Assembly (NCBI RefSeq): GCF_014529625.1
Contig: NZ_CP076039.1
Span: 3,906,001-3,970,000, forward strand
DNA length: 64,000 nt
Direction: 5' to 3'
DNA from: Candidatus Pelagisphaera phototrophica
GTDB taxonomy: Bacteria > Verrucomicrobiota > Verrucomicrobiia > Opitutales > Opitutaceae
In this document: positions 37,547 through 45,985 of the stretch, in pieces
Layout of the letters: every line of letters starts with the position of its first letter
Position numbering within the stretch: the first letter of the stretch is position 1
The notes under the pieces: model-generated
What the model saw: only the letters and a program-made list of their open reading frames with translations
What the model was told of the DNA's origin: nothing
The model's database searches: none
Made by a program: the position numbers and the translations under genes

Positions 37547-37642
37547 AGCAATACATGTATCTGCGATCCTAAAATCAGGGCAAATACAATCCTCGACAGT
37601 ATGCGGCCGAACTTCCAACCTGACTTCCTCAATCAGACTGAA

Positions 37643-38434
37643 ATGGATAAGCTGACGGAAATAATGAAATGGAAACGGCGGGAGATCGCTGCTGAGATTC
37701 GCGAGGTATCCTCAAACGAACTTGAATCGAGCCGAAGCGACTCACACCCCGGACGGTTTCTAGAGGCGCTTCAAGGGCCGAAAGGGCTCGCCGTTATCGC
37801 AGAAATAAAGCGTCGCTCTCCATCAGCTGGTGAAATTAAAAAGTTAGCGGCCGCTACAGACCAATCCGCAAAGTATGTCGAAGCCGGAGCAGATTGTCTG
37901 TCAATATTAACCGACAAGGAATATTTTGGAGGGTCTCTGGCCGACTTGAGATCGGTAAGCGAACAGTTTAAACGCCAGGAGTTAAGCGTTCCCTGTCTGC
38001 GCAAAGACTTCATGGTTCACCCGATCCAAGTTCTCGAGGCCGCCCAAGCTGGGGCTTCGGCTATTTTGATTATTGTCCGAGCTCTTGCGGACGACGAAAT
38101 GAAGGTGCTGCGCGAAGCAGCCGATCACGCTGGGCTAGACTCTCTTTACGAGATACACAGCGAGTCCGAGCTCGATCGGGCCATCGCCCATAACGCCCGC
38201 ATCATTGGCGTTAACAATCGGGACCTCGCGGTGTTCAAAACTGATCTTTCGTTTTCCGAAAGACTTATCCCTCAATTTCCGACCGACGTCTTGGCGGTTT
38301 CAGAAAGTGGAATCTGGAATCAGGAGGACGCCCGAAGAGCAAGAGCCGCGGGAGCGAAAGCCATTCTCGTCGGCGAGGCTTTGATGAAAGCCGATTCAAC
38401 CAGCGACTTAATGGGGGCTTTTCATTCAGCTTAG
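37643..38434 (+). CDS. trpC: Indole-3-glycerol phosphate synthase
   Basis: Closes the indole ring in tryptophan synthesis. The TIM barrel motifs are AVIAEIKRRSPSAGEIK, CLSILTDKEYFGGSLADL, PCLRKDFMVHPIQVLEA, GVNNRDLAVFKTDL and SESGIW. ATG 37643 gives a 263-residue product starting DKLTEIMKWKRREI, as in the family. An upstream frame to 37601 would overlap the mazG end region. ksgA begins 8 bases after the stop. No other trp genes are in the window. Confidence 0.94.
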   Translation: MDKLTEIMKWKRREIAAEIREVSSNELESSRSDSHPGRFLEALQGPKGLAVIAEIKRRSPSAGEIKKLAAATDQSAKYVEAGADCLSILTDKEYFGGSLADLRSVSEQFKRQELSVPCLRKDFMVHPIQVLEAAQAGASAILIIVRALADDEMKVLREAADHAGLDSLYEIHSESELDRAIAHNARIIGVNNRDLAVFKTDLSFSERLIPQFPTDVLAVSESGIWNQEDARRARAAGAKAILVGEALMKADSTSDLMGAFHSA

Positions 38435-38442
38435 ACCCACAC

Positions 38443-39270
38443 ATGTCTTCGCCGTTATCACCCACTGAAACACGGGCCTTGCTGGAATCATTGGGTCATC
38501 GTCCAGTCAAAAATCTTGGGCAGAATTTTCTTATTGATGGCAACATCGTCCGTAAGTCCCTAGAGATCGCTAAAATTGAGCCCAGTGATAACGTTATCGA
38601 AGTTGGGCCTGGCCTCGGGACTTTGACACAGGCACTCCTCGATGCGGGAGCGAATGTGTATTCAATCGAAAAAGACAGGAGACTGGCGGAACATATCCGC
38701 AAGATGGAACTGTCCTCCAATGGCCAATTGAACCTTCTGGAAGGAGATGCCATGGATTTCCCTTTGGCCGGGCTTCCTGCTGACGTTTCCCATTTTAAGA
38801 TCGTAGCCAATCTTCCCTACGCCATTTCGACTCCTTGGATGGAATCGATTATAAACGGCCCCACTCCCCAAAGTATGACCCTAATGCTCCAAAAGGAGGC
38901 GGCCCAGCGATTCGTAGCGGCATCCGGGACGAAACAATTTGGAAGCATTAGCATCTTTCTCCAAGCTGCTTTCGAGGTTTCCCAATCTCACAACGTAGCT
39001 GGAAGCTGCTTCTATCCGAAGCCAGATGTTGGCTCTTCTCTTCTCCATCTCAAAGTGAGAAAGGACCCTTATAAATTTCCAAAATCGGATCGAACACTCA
39101 TCCGCGACTTATTCAAACAGCGGCGAAAACAAATGGGATCCTTACTTCGAAAGTCATCTCACCCGAAAACAAACGAGTGGTTAAAAATGCTAAATGGTCT
39201 TAGCATAGACCTCAAGACTCGTTCAGAGCAAATCGGCATCGATACCTGGATACGGCTGAGCCGCTCCTAG
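38443..39270 (+). CDS. rsmA: 16S rRNA dimethyladenosine transferase
   Basis: KsgA/RsmA dimethylates two adjacent adenosines in the 3' hairpin of 16S rRNA. Motifs: KNLGQNFLIDGNIVRK, EVGPGLGTLTQALLDAGANV, EKDRRLAEH, and the catalytic NLPYAISTPW. The C-terminal domain includes SIFLQAAFEV and FYPKPDVGSSLLHLK. At 275 residues it has the expected size. It is probably cotranscribed with trpC. Confidence 0.95.
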   Translation: MSSPLSPTETRALLESLGHRPVKNLGQNFLIDGNIVRKSLEIAKIEPSDNVIEVGPGLGTLTQALLDAGANVYSIEKDRRLAEHIRKMELSSNGQLNLLEGDAMDFPLAGLPADVSHFKIVANLPYAISTPWMESIINGPTPQSMTLMLQKEAAQRFVAASGTKQFGSISIFLQAAFEVSQSHNVAGSCFYPKPDVGSSLLHLKVRKDPYKFPKSDRTLIRDLFKQRRKQMGSLLRKSSHPKTNEWLKMLNGLSIDLKTRSEQIGIDTWIRLSRS

Positions 39271-39407
39271 AAGAGTGTTTATCAATTTGGTTTCCAGAAG
39301 CTTTCGAAAGGGTGGTAGGGCTGCTTATCCGTTCGGCTGAGCTCACGTCCGAAGCCCTGTGCATCCACCGCAATTCGTGAATCCACAGCCGACTGAGGAT
39401 TGGACTT

Positions 39408-39443
39408 CGGTAAGGCTACGACCGACACGTTGTCAGCCCTACC
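39408..39443. repeat. Short hairpin repeat with GGTA heads
   Basis: An imperfect inverted repeat: GGTAAGGCTACGAC on the left and, read on the other strand, GGTAGGGCTGACAAC on the right. The 60-codon minus-strand frame here (39282-39464) is built largely of this repeat and a second AGGGCT...AGCCCT pair at 39316-39356, so I do not call it a gene. The heads resemble the GTAG-headed repeats at 27346 and 53561. Confidence 0.5.
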
Positions 39444-39505
39444 TCTGAACCAGAAAATTAACATTGCCGGACTCTCTCTAAGTGGTCAAGGCAGCGTTTA
39501 AACGA

Positions 39506-39700
39506 CTAGCGGATCCAATTTCGCCTGTCTGCCGGCTCCGATTCGCCGCTCAATTTCAAGCTTCGAAGCAATCCGCCGTTCGCCAATAGCATCCATCTTT
39601 GACGTCGAGATCGATCCTGGTCTGAAATGTCTAGCAAGCGACGCAGCATGTTTTCACTGCGACTATCCCTAACAATGATGTCTTTAAACCGTTTATCCAT
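39506..39700 (-). CDS. Small Arg-rich protein of the lexA operon, unknown
   Basis: A 64-residue protein, strongly charged and Arg-rich (SENMLRRLLDISDQDRSRRQ), with no membrane segment and no recognised domain. It starts 4 bases after the stop of the preceding 99-residue gene, which itself overlaps lexA, so the three genes are almost certainly one transcript. Its position under a LexA-type promoter suggests a damage-inducible role; this is only inferred from context. Confidence 0.55.
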   Translation of the reverse strand: MDKRFKDIIVRDSRSENMLRRLLDISDQDRSRRQRWMLLANGGLLRSLKLSGESEPADRRNWIR

Positions 39701-39704
39701 AGTT

Positions 39705-40004
39705 CTATCCCATTAAATCGTATTTCTTTTCCAGATACGTAATCCAAACCCCCAGCTCTGAGACATTCTTTTCCAAGCTATCCTCGTCTGTAACCTCCGG
39801 CAAGTTAAGCCTCTTACTGAGGCCATAAGAACCGGTGCGTTCCGCAACTCTCGAGAGCATCTGCTGACTCAAAACTTCCGACACAGCCTGGCAAGCTGCT
39901 CGACGACCACCGGTGGCGTCTGTCGAGCAATCGACAGAGCGCAACCAATAGCCCCCCATTTTCCCTCCATTCGGAGCCAGTGAGATCTCGCTGGCTACGG
40001 TCAC
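39705..40004 (-). CDS. Unknown protein translationally coupled to lexA
   Basis: A 99-residue protein whose ATG overlaps the lexA stop (ATGA type, 40001-40004). It contains MGGYWLRSVDCSTDATGGRR, then an acidic C-terminal half ending in LGVWITYLEKKYDLMG. I do not recognise the family. It has no signal peptide or membrane segment, so it is presumably cytoplasmic. Being in the lexA operon, it should be derepressed by DNA damage. It does not resemble SulA, ImuA or a Y-family polymerase, the genes most often placed next to lexA. Confidence 0.6.
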   Translation of the reverse strand: MTVASEISLAPNGGKMGGYWLRSVDCSTDATGGRRAACQAVSEVLSQQMLSRVAERTGSYGLSKRLNLPEVTDEDSLEKNVSELGVWITYLEKKYDLMG

Positions 40005-40609
40005 TGGAATACCTTTCTGGTCAACGCCACCACAACTCCTTGCACAATAAGCTCCATCGCTGGAATCAGGTCCGGATAAGCAGGATTCTCCGCCTTCAAG
40101 AACGGTCGACCATTATCCAATACAAAACGTTTTAACGTCGTTTCTCCATCGATCAGAGCTGCAACCACATCCCCGTCACGCGGTTCCCTATACTCCAACA
40201 CGACCACATCTCCCTCTTGAATATGAGCCCCAATCATCGAATCTCCTCGAACGGTCAACGCGAACGTCCGCGCCCCATCCGACAGGCCAATCGAAGAAAG
40301 ATCTACCGCCACGCCTCCCTCCGAGTGTTCCTCCTCAAAAGTTGGCAAACCTGCCGGAATCACTCCAAGAAGTGGAATCTGACTGAACCGGTCGGAATTC
40401 ACCGGAAGCAGGTCACTTGGCAAACGACGCAAACACCCTTTTCGCTCTAGAGCTTTCAAGTGATTAACTGCGGCCGTTTGACTCGCGAACCCAAAATGCC
40501 GCTGGATCTCTCGAGTCGACGGCACTTTCCCCTTTCGAGAACGTTCTTTCCGTACGAAATCGAGAACCTCCTTCTGCCTTCGAGTAAGCGAATCCTTATT
40601 AGTGTTCAT
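40001..40609 (-). CDS. lexA: LexA repressor
   Basis: SOS repressor that cleaves itself after RecA activation. With ATG 40609 it has 202 residues. The N-terminal winged helix covers LTRRQKEVLDFVRKER and STREIQRHFGFASQTAAVNHL. The cleavage site is Ala86-Gly87 in VIPAGLPT. The catalytic Ser124 (VRGDSMIGAHI) and Lys160 (GETTLKRF) form the dyad. An in-frame ATG at 40627 lies upstream of the likely transcription start and is therefore unlikely. A palindrome covers the start codon, which indicates autoregulation. Two small unknown genes follow with overlap or near-contact. Confidence 0.93.
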   Translation of the reverse strand: MNTNKDSLTRRQKEVLDFVRKERSRKGKVPSTREIQRHFGFASQTAAVNHLKALERKGCLRRLPSDLLPVNSDRFSQIPLLGVIPAGLPTFEEEHSEGGVAVDLSSIGLSDGARTFALTVRGDSMIGAHIQEGDVVVLEYREPRDGDVVAALIDGETTLKRFVLDNGRPFLKAENPAYPDLIPAMELIVQGVVVALTRKVFQ

Positions 40610-40616
40610 GAACACT
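40601..40616. promoter_or_regulatory. LexA operator (perfect 16-bp palindrome)
   Basis: AGTGTTCATGAACACT is a perfect palindrome. Its centre CATG contains the lexA start codon (ATG at 40609-40607, minus strand), and it abuts the -10 element. The half-site TGTTC/GAACA is the one I know for LexA of this phylum (TGTTC-N4-GAACA), but here the halves are two bases apart instead of four, so the site is either a variant or a different spacing class. Confidence 0.75.
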
Positions 40617-40646
40617 ATTAGAATCAAATCTTCGAACCTCTGTCAA
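40617..40646 (-). promoter_or_regulatory. lexA promoter, sigma-70 type
   Basis: On the minus strand, a perfect -35 TTGACA (40646-40641) and a -10 TCTAAT (40622-40617, 5 of 6) are separated by 18 bases. A start about 7 bases after the -10 falls at 40610-40609, on the ATG itself, so the mRNA would be leaderless. The operator lies directly on the start site. Confidence 0.75.
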
Positions 40647-40899
40647 AGATCAAAATTCAAAAACTCTCATTTTCTTGAATAAACACCCCCCAAAACGCCA
40701 AATCAGGCGCGTTATATCCATTGTGCATCAGATTGATCCCATTTCATTCCAGATTCTGAATCCGTATATGCACTTAGACCTAACTTATCCGAGTACGCAA
40801 TTCGAACATTAGCACAGTACCAAACCCTAACTAAAGCAAACTAAACATCCGAATACCAGCCAAAGTGCAAATTCAGACGACAAGACTTTACAGAAGTGC

Positions 40900-40928
40900 T
40901 TGAAATCAAAGTGAAAGGCCCGTAAATC
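40900..40928 (+). promoter_or_regulatory. Possible promoter of a small RNA
   Basis: TTGAAA (40900-40905), a 17-base spacer and TAAATC (40923-40928). The -10 match is weak. It is supported mainly by the terminator 42 bases further on and the absence of a gene between them. From 40647 to 40899 I see nothing else. Confidence 0.4.
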
Positions 40929-40934
40929 TCTCAC

Positions 40935-41004
40935 CATACAACATTTTCCCTCCCAACACACCCACACCTGCCAGGCCGCTATTTATAGTGGCCTGGCCTT
41001 TTTA
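40935..41004 (+). ncRNA. Candidate sRNA with a C-rich single-stranded part
   Basis: About 70 bases with no reading frame. A 5' part poor in G (TTTTCCCTCCCAACACACCC at 40945-40964) is followed by a strong terminator hairpin and a U-tract. CCCTCCC could pair with ribosome-binding sites of the GGAGG type, the arrangement of C-rich regulatory sRNAs. The 5' end is inferred from the possible promoter at 40900-40928. Confidence 0.5.
40970..41004 (+). terminator. Strong Rho-independent terminator
   Basis: GCCAGGCCGCT (40970-40980) pairs with AGTGGCCTGGC (40987-40997) with one G-T pair across a 6-base loop, followed by CTTTTT. No plus-strand protein gene lies upstream between lexA and this point. Confidence 0.85.
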
Positions 41005-41126
41005 ATGAGGTTGGCTTTCAGTGAGCCCGGCACCGTCTGAGCGGTCTTGGTCCCAAATGGCTTCAAGAACTGAAGCATTCTCCGATCGTTTTCAAACAGG
41101 TCCCCGAACCTCAGGTGTAATCGAAA

Positions 41127-43706
41127 CTATTCTAAGGCGCCAATCACAAGCTCAACCCGTTCTTCCTCACGGAAGTACTTTGAAGCAAAATTTGCCAGAT
41201 CCTGAATTGAGACCGCATCAATTCTTTCATCATAGGACCTCCAGTCATTCGCCGGAAGCCCATAGGCCACGTTCAAGGCCGCATGACTCGCGCAGGAAGA
41301 GTTTGTCTGCATACTCATGCGACGTGATGCCTTCAACCGTGTTTTACACCGATTAAGTTCCTGCAAAGCGATATCGCCATCGCTTACACGCTTCACCTCT
41401 TTAATTAACTCCTCTATGACTTTTGGATAACCTTCGGTTGAGGTTCCAGCATAAAAATAAAACATCGCCGTGTCCAAGCCAACGATACGGCTCGAACGCA
41501 CGAAATAGGCCAAACTTAACTCCTCTCGAATCTTCTCGAACAAATTGCTCGCCATACCGCTAAATATTTCGTGCGCCAATTCCGAAACATAGAAATCCTT
41601 CTCGAGCAATCCAGGGCCTAGATAGGCGTGAAAGACAACCGCTTGCTGGCGATCCATTGGCTCTCGATGCTCTCCCGGGGACGAGGGCTTTTTGAATTCA
41701 TGATTGGAGACCGGCTTTCCTCCCGAGGGCAGCTTTTCCAGCAAAGCTTCGAGACGCGGTTTCAAGTTCTCCTTCTCAAATTGCCCCGAAACCGCTATCG
41801 TTACATTTCCTGCGGTCACCAAACTCGATCGCAGTTCCTGGATATCGTCCGTTCCTAGACTTCCTACTGACTCCAATGAACCCGCCTCCCCGATGGAAAA
41901 CGGATGATCGCCAAAGAATCGTTTTCGCAATATTTTTCGCCCAGCGGTAACGATCTCGTCCAGGTCCTCCTTGATCGCTGCCATATGGGCTGCTTTTTCC
42001 AGAGTAAACGTCTCGTCTTTGAAAATCGGATGCAGGAGGGCTTGCTCAATCAAGTCCAAGGCCAAGTCCACATTCGAAGGAAGAAGATCCAAGGCCAAGC
42101 CCAAGCTGTTATTGCCTGAAAACTCATAAAAGCTGCCTCCAACGCTCTCAATTGCTTCAGCGACTTCCACCGAGCTTCTCTTTTCTGTATCCTTGGTCAA
42201 CAATGTTGCAAGGAGTGAAGTCGCCCCCTGCTTCCCGGGTTGCTCGTACAAGGAACCCGCATTCATCACGACTCGAAAATGGGTGTTGGGTAGGCGGTCG
42301 TTCTCGCGTAGTAGAAGATTGCTGCTGTTGCTTTGCTTAAACTCGATAAAATCGGTTTCGCCTTGCTTTTCCTCTCCTGACTTCAGATCCGAAACCTGGG
42401 CAGATTTCGGGTTTAAGGTGATTGTGGTCAAACGTTCTTCACGTAACCATTTCTTCAACACACTAATCAAGTCTTCAGGCGTTACTCGCGAAATCTTCCG
42501 CAAATAATTTTCCGCATATCCGATATCCCCAATCACAACTTCCGCCGCCCCCAGTTTCGACGCCTGACCGCTAACCGTTTTACGGGCATTTATTTCAGCC
42601 ACGATTAACTGCCGCACCGCTTTATCTACGCGTTCGGTGGAAAAGTCTTCAACCGTTAAGCTCCCCAAGTAGGAATGAAGCTCATTAATCGCCTCATCCC
42701 GTTTGTCTGGATCGCATACCAATGCCAAATAGAAAACGCCCACTGCTCCGGGAGTCCAATTGGAAGCATCAATCGCATGTACCAATTTGAGCTCTTCTCT
42801 TAGATGGGTTGAAAGCATAGAGCTATTCCCATGTCCCAATATCATCGAGAGCGCATCGAGAGCTGGTGTATCCGGATGGGTCAGACTAGGAGTTTGAAAT
42901 CCGATTCCAGCCCTTGTGATTTGAACATCCTCGTACAGATGACATTCCCTTTCCGCCAGCTGCATTGGCTCAGAAGGTATGAAAACGCTCGGAAGAGTCT
43001 TGCGCGTAACCGAACCGAAGTCCCGTTCAATCCGTTTCTTCATATCGCTAGTTTCAAAGTCTCCCGCAACAATCAGAACCGCGTTATTAGGGGAATAGCG
43101 ACGGTCATAATAGGCAACAAGATCCTCACGGGTAACCTGCGAGAACAAATCTTTATACCCAATAATTGGGTACCTGTATGGGTGTTCTTTGAACGACGTT
43201 TCGAACAAAGCCCGCGATAGCTTGTGGTCCGGATCATCTTCGCCCATATCAATCTCTCGCAGTATGACTCCCCTCTCTTTTTCCACTTCGTCTTCCGGCA
43301 AAGTGGATCGAAACACGGAATCGCTCAATACATCCAGCGCCACATCCACATTCTCTGATGGAATTTCAATGTAGTACACGGTGCGATCGAAGGTGGTGTA
43401 GGCATTGATATAGCCTCCCGCTGACTGTACATTCTCAGAAATCTCCCGTCCTCCCCGTTTTTCAGTTCCCTTGAAGAGCATGTGCTCCAAATAGTGCGAG
43501 AGCCCTGCGCCTATCTTATCATCTTCATGAATACTTCCCGTCTTAACCCAAACTTGAACCGAGCAAATCGCGTTCGATCTGTCCGGCTTCAAGACTACGG
43601 TCAACCCGTTCTCCAAGCCGTAGCGCTCCACTGGCTCCTTCAGAATAGGTTCGATTAGGGACTGATCCGCTTCCAATGAGCGATGGGGATTTTGACATTC
43701 AGACAT
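41127..43706 (-). CDS. M16-family zinc metallopeptidase (insulinase/processing peptidase type)
   Basis: A full-length two-repeat M16 peptidase of 859 residues. The inverted zinc motif is H71-Y-L-E74-H75 (HYLEHMLFKG), with the downstream glutamate in VEKERGVILREIDM. The middle contains a typical M16_C domain (YDRRYSPNNAVLIVAGDF). The second half repeats the fold without the zinc motif. No signal peptide is evident. It lies 76 bases after the Minf_1886 gene on the same strand. The substrate is unknown; bacterial M16 members degrade peptides or process precursors. Confidence 0.9.
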   Translation of the reverse strand: MSECQNPHRSLEADQSLIEPILKEPVERYGLENGLTVVLKPDRSNAICSVQVWVKTGSIHEDDKIGAGLSHYLEHMLFKGTEKRGGREISENVQSAGGYINAYTTFDRTVYYIEIPSENVDVALDVLSDSVFRSTLPEDEVEKERGVILREIDMGEDDPDHKLSRALFETSFKEHPYRYPIIGYKDLFSQVTREDLVAYYDRRYSPNNAVLIVAGDFETSDMKKRIERDFGSVTRKTLPSVFIPSEPMQLAERECHLYEDVQITRAGIGFQTPSLTHPDTPALDALSMILGHGNSSMLSTHLREELKLVHAIDASNWTPGAVGVFYLALVCDPDKRDEAINELHSYLGSLTVEDFSTERVDKAVRQLIVAEINARKTVSGQASKLGAAEVVIGDIGYAENYLRKISRVTPEDLISVLKKWLREERLTTITLNPKSAQVSDLKSGEEKQGETDFIEFKQSNSSNLLLRENDRLPNTHFRVVMNAGSLYEQPGKQGATSLLATLLTKDTEKRSSVEVAEAIESVGGSFYEFSGNNSLGLALDLLPSNVDLALDLIEQALLHPIFKDETFTLEKAAHMAAIKEDLDEIVTAGRKILRKRFFGDHPFSIGEAGSLESVGSLGTDDIQELRSSLVTAGNVTIAVSGQFEKENLKPRLEALLEKLPSGGKPVSNHEFKKPSSPGEHREPMDRQQAVVFHAYLGPGLLEKDFYVSELAHEIFSGMASNLFEKIREELSLAYFVRSSRIVGLDTAMFYFYAGTSTEGYPKVIEELIKEVKRVSDGDIALQELNRCKTRLKASRRMSMQTNSSCASHAALNVAYGLPANDWRSYDERIDAVSIQDLANFASKYFREEERVELVIGALE

Positions 43707-43782
43707 GGATTCAAATGAAATTGGAGTCTGTCTCCGCGAGAACTGCGGAAACGGGAAATTAAATAAGCAGGTAGCCGGCTCT

Positions 43783-44223
43783 CTAAAGCGATTTGATTAC
43801 TTTGTATCGAGGCCGCTTAAGGCGGCGCTTTTCGGGCAGAAACGGTTTTAAAAACGCTTCCTCAAAATCGTAGATAGAGGCAAAGTCCTCTTTCGAGTCC
43901 TCGTCGTTTTTACTGAAAACGCCGTACTCAATGAGGTTGAAAACGATCTCTCCGAAATCTTCACACATCTTCAAGCCCCAGGAGGTCAAAACGGTATAAG
44001 CCATCGGCCCATATTGCTCGAGCGCATATTCTCTGACTCCCTCAAGAAGCTCTTGCCCAGTAACGTGCCGCTGATTCTTGCTGACCAGCTTCCCCTTACG
44101 CTTTTTTCCCTTACTCATGGTGAAGTCCAAGGCTTCCTTGAGAAACCCATAGGCTTCCTTCGTATAACGATCGTCCTCCTTGACTATCAGGTTCACCATT
44201 TCGTTGAAATTCTGCTTCTTCAT
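43783..44223 (-). CDS. Minf_1886 family protein
   Basis: A 146-residue protein with the conserved core RHVTGQELLEGVREYALEQY, then GPMAYTVLTSWGLKMCEDFG and EIVFNLIEYG, and the C-terminal YDFEEAFLKPFLP. This is the pattern of the Minf_1886 family, which I know mainly from the PVC group. It is cytoplasmic and its function is unknown. It is followed by the M16 peptidase gene. It is one of the better taxonomic markers in the window. Confidence 0.85.
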   Translation of the reverse strand: MKKQNFNEMVNLIVKEDDRYTKEAYGFLKEALDFTMSKGKKRKGKLVSKNQRHVTGQELLEGVREYALEQYGPMAYTVLTSWGLKMCEDFGEIVFNLIEYGVFSKNDEDSKEDFASIYDFEEAFLKPFLPEKRRLKRPRYKVIKSL

Positions 44224-44526
44224 TCGCTCTCGCTATTTCCCCGCCATAACCAAGGACACCGTGCAACGTTAAGTCACTGGTCTCAGCCTAAACTGTCAAT
44301 CCCTCAAGTTGTCGACAAACAGGATACAAGGGGGTTACCAACCGATTGCCCCATCCAATATGACTCAAACATAAGCGTGCGCACTCCCCAAATCCACTCA
44401 TTTTTCCCAATCATCACCGTGGTTTAATTTGGCCAATGTGACAGAAACGCTTTAATCCTCTTCAATTTCAATCAAGATCCCACAAAACCTTAATCTATAA
44501 TCCGTTCGTACAGCCCAATCAGATCC
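44224..44526. other. Divergent intergenic region, nothing recognised
   Basis: The 300 bases between the divergent Minf_1886 and mog genes must hold both promoters. I see no repeat, RNA gene or clear operator in it. Confidence 0.5.
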
Positions 44527-45063
44527 ATGTCAGCAACCGCAACTATAGGCGTCATAAACATATCAGATCGAGCATCGCAAGGTGTCTACGAGGATATCCC
44601 AGGGAAAGCATGCGTCGATCTTTTGAACGAATGGATTCTCACTTCATTCCAAGTCGAATACGCTGTTGTACCCGACGAAAAGGATCAAATAGAAGCGACC
44701 TTAATCGACTTCTGCGATAACCGGAATTGTAGCCTGGTCGTAACCACTGGGGGTACCGGTCCGGCAGTAAGGGACATCACGCCAGAGGCGACTGAAGCCG
44801 TTTGCGAAAAAATGCTCGCTGGTTTCGGCGAGGAAATGCGTCGTGCTTCCCTCCAATTCGTTCCAACTGCTATCCTGTCTCGCCAAACGGCCGGCATCCG
44901 AGGACACGCCCTCATTGTGAATCTCCCCGGAAAACCCAAAGCGATTCGGGAAAACCTGGAAGCCGTTTTCCCCGCGATTCCCTATTGCATTGATTTGATT
45001 GGAGGATCCTACCTTGAAACAAATCCATCCGTGATGAAGGTATTTCGCCCTAAGAATACCTGA
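44527..45063 (+). CDS. mog: Molybdopterin adenylyltransferase / MoaB-Mog family
   Basis: Molybdenum cofactor synthesis. The start GVINISDRASQGVYEDIPG, the substrate loop LVVTTGGTGPAVRDITPEAT and LSRQTAGIRGHALIVNLPGK are the hallmarks of Mog/MogA. At 178 residues it is close to E. coli Mog (195) and longer than many MoaB, so Mog is the better guess. No other molybdenum cofactor gene is in the window. Confidence 0.9.
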   Translation: MSATATIGVINISDRASQGVYEDIPGKACVDLLNEWILTSFQVEYAVVPDEKDQIEATLIDFCDNRNCSLVVTTGGTGPAVRDITPEATEAVCEKMLAGFGEEMRRASLQFVPTAILSRQTAGIRGHALIVNLPGKPKAIRENLEAVFPAIPYCIDLIGGSYLETNPSVMKVFRPKNT

Positions 45064-45259
45064 ATCTTTCGACCCCTGGCTTGCTGTAGGCTGACCAACG
45101 AGATTGGTCTACGAAAGTCCCGACTGGCACCGCGTCAGCAGCCCTTTAAGAACAAAAGGCACCGACTGCTTAACCAGTCTCTCGTCGAACAAGTCTTCAA
45201 GACAAGAACTTTGCACACCGCTCAATGATATAATTCGCATTTCAGATTGCACTGGCTGG

Positions 45260-45829
45260 CTACGGCAATAACTCGCCAGATCCGACCGGCTCATCGCGAC
45301 TTATCGAGCTCGAAATCGACTTTGCAAACCGCATGACAAAGGCCAAATACATTTCTCCGTTAGGCCCATGCAACCTGACCATTTCTATGCCCAATTGAGA
45401 GCATAGTTCATCCATCATCCGGGATTCCGGTCCATCATCTTCCGCGTTTCTGAAAGATCGCTGCTGATAAAGATAATCGTCCTCACTCACCGCTGAACGG
45501 TTTTCACAAAAACTAAACTGCACCTTCAACCTCTCATCAGTTTCACTGAACCCTTGTACTGCGACATCGAGTCCGCCTCGCTCCAACCTATCCCAAGTAT
45601 AGCCGATGACGATCGAAAGAAGCTCTCCCAATTTCTTTTCTCCTCTCAATAGGGACTTGGAAATCTTCTGATCGTATTCAAATTCCAAGACTCTCTCATC
45701 TCCTCCGGTCACTATTCGGCAAAGCCGGGACTCGACTAGCTCCTTCAAATCGAACCGCTTCAATAAACCCTTAGCGATGCGCAACCCTTGTTTGCCATTT
45801 GATTTTTGAATCTCTATATACCCTAACAT
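45260..45829 (-). CDS. Degenerate histidine-kinase-ATPase-like protein
   Basis: A 189-residue protein of no clear family. Its layout follows a kinase ATPase domain: FEYDQKISKSLLRGEKKLGE (where kinases have P..L..D..RLRQ), LLSIVIGYTWDRLERGGLDV (where the N box NLxxNAxKxTxxG should be), then LKVQFSFCENRSAVSEDDYL (where DTGxGIxxE should be). The ATP-binding Asn, Asp and Gly residues are gone. It lies 156 bases downstream of the hybrid kinase gene on the same strand. It may have kept only a binding or dimer function; the relation is my inference from spacing. Confidence 0.5.
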   Translation of the reverse strand: MLGYIEIQKSNGKQGLRIAKGLLKRFDLKELVESRLCRIVTGGDERVLEFEYDQKISKSLLRGEKKLGELLSIVIGYTWDRLERGGLDVAVQGFSETDERLKVQFSFCENRSAVSEDDYLYQQRSFRNAEDDGPESRMMDELCSQLGIEMVRLHGPNGEMYLAFVMRFAKSISSSISRDEPVGSGELLP

Positions 45830-45985
45830 TAACCCATAATATCAATATCGACACTTGGTTTCAAGAGAGCAACAGCCCCTTCCATTGTAGGGTTTTTCAG
45901 TCCGAAAACCTTCCTTTAAGCTACAGAAACCAATCCAAAATGGACTGAGCTACTCAGAAAATGCGGCTGATTGAGCTAATGACTG

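Noticed and set aside
39282..39464. 60-codon minus-strand frame after the lexA operon
   Set aside because: It consists mostly of two inverted-repeat elements (39316-39356 and 39408-39443), which explains the open frame without a protein.
40609..40627. Upstream ATG at 40627 as the start of LexA
   Set aside because: It lies before the inferred transcription start and inside the promoter; the ATG at 40609 fits the family N terminus.
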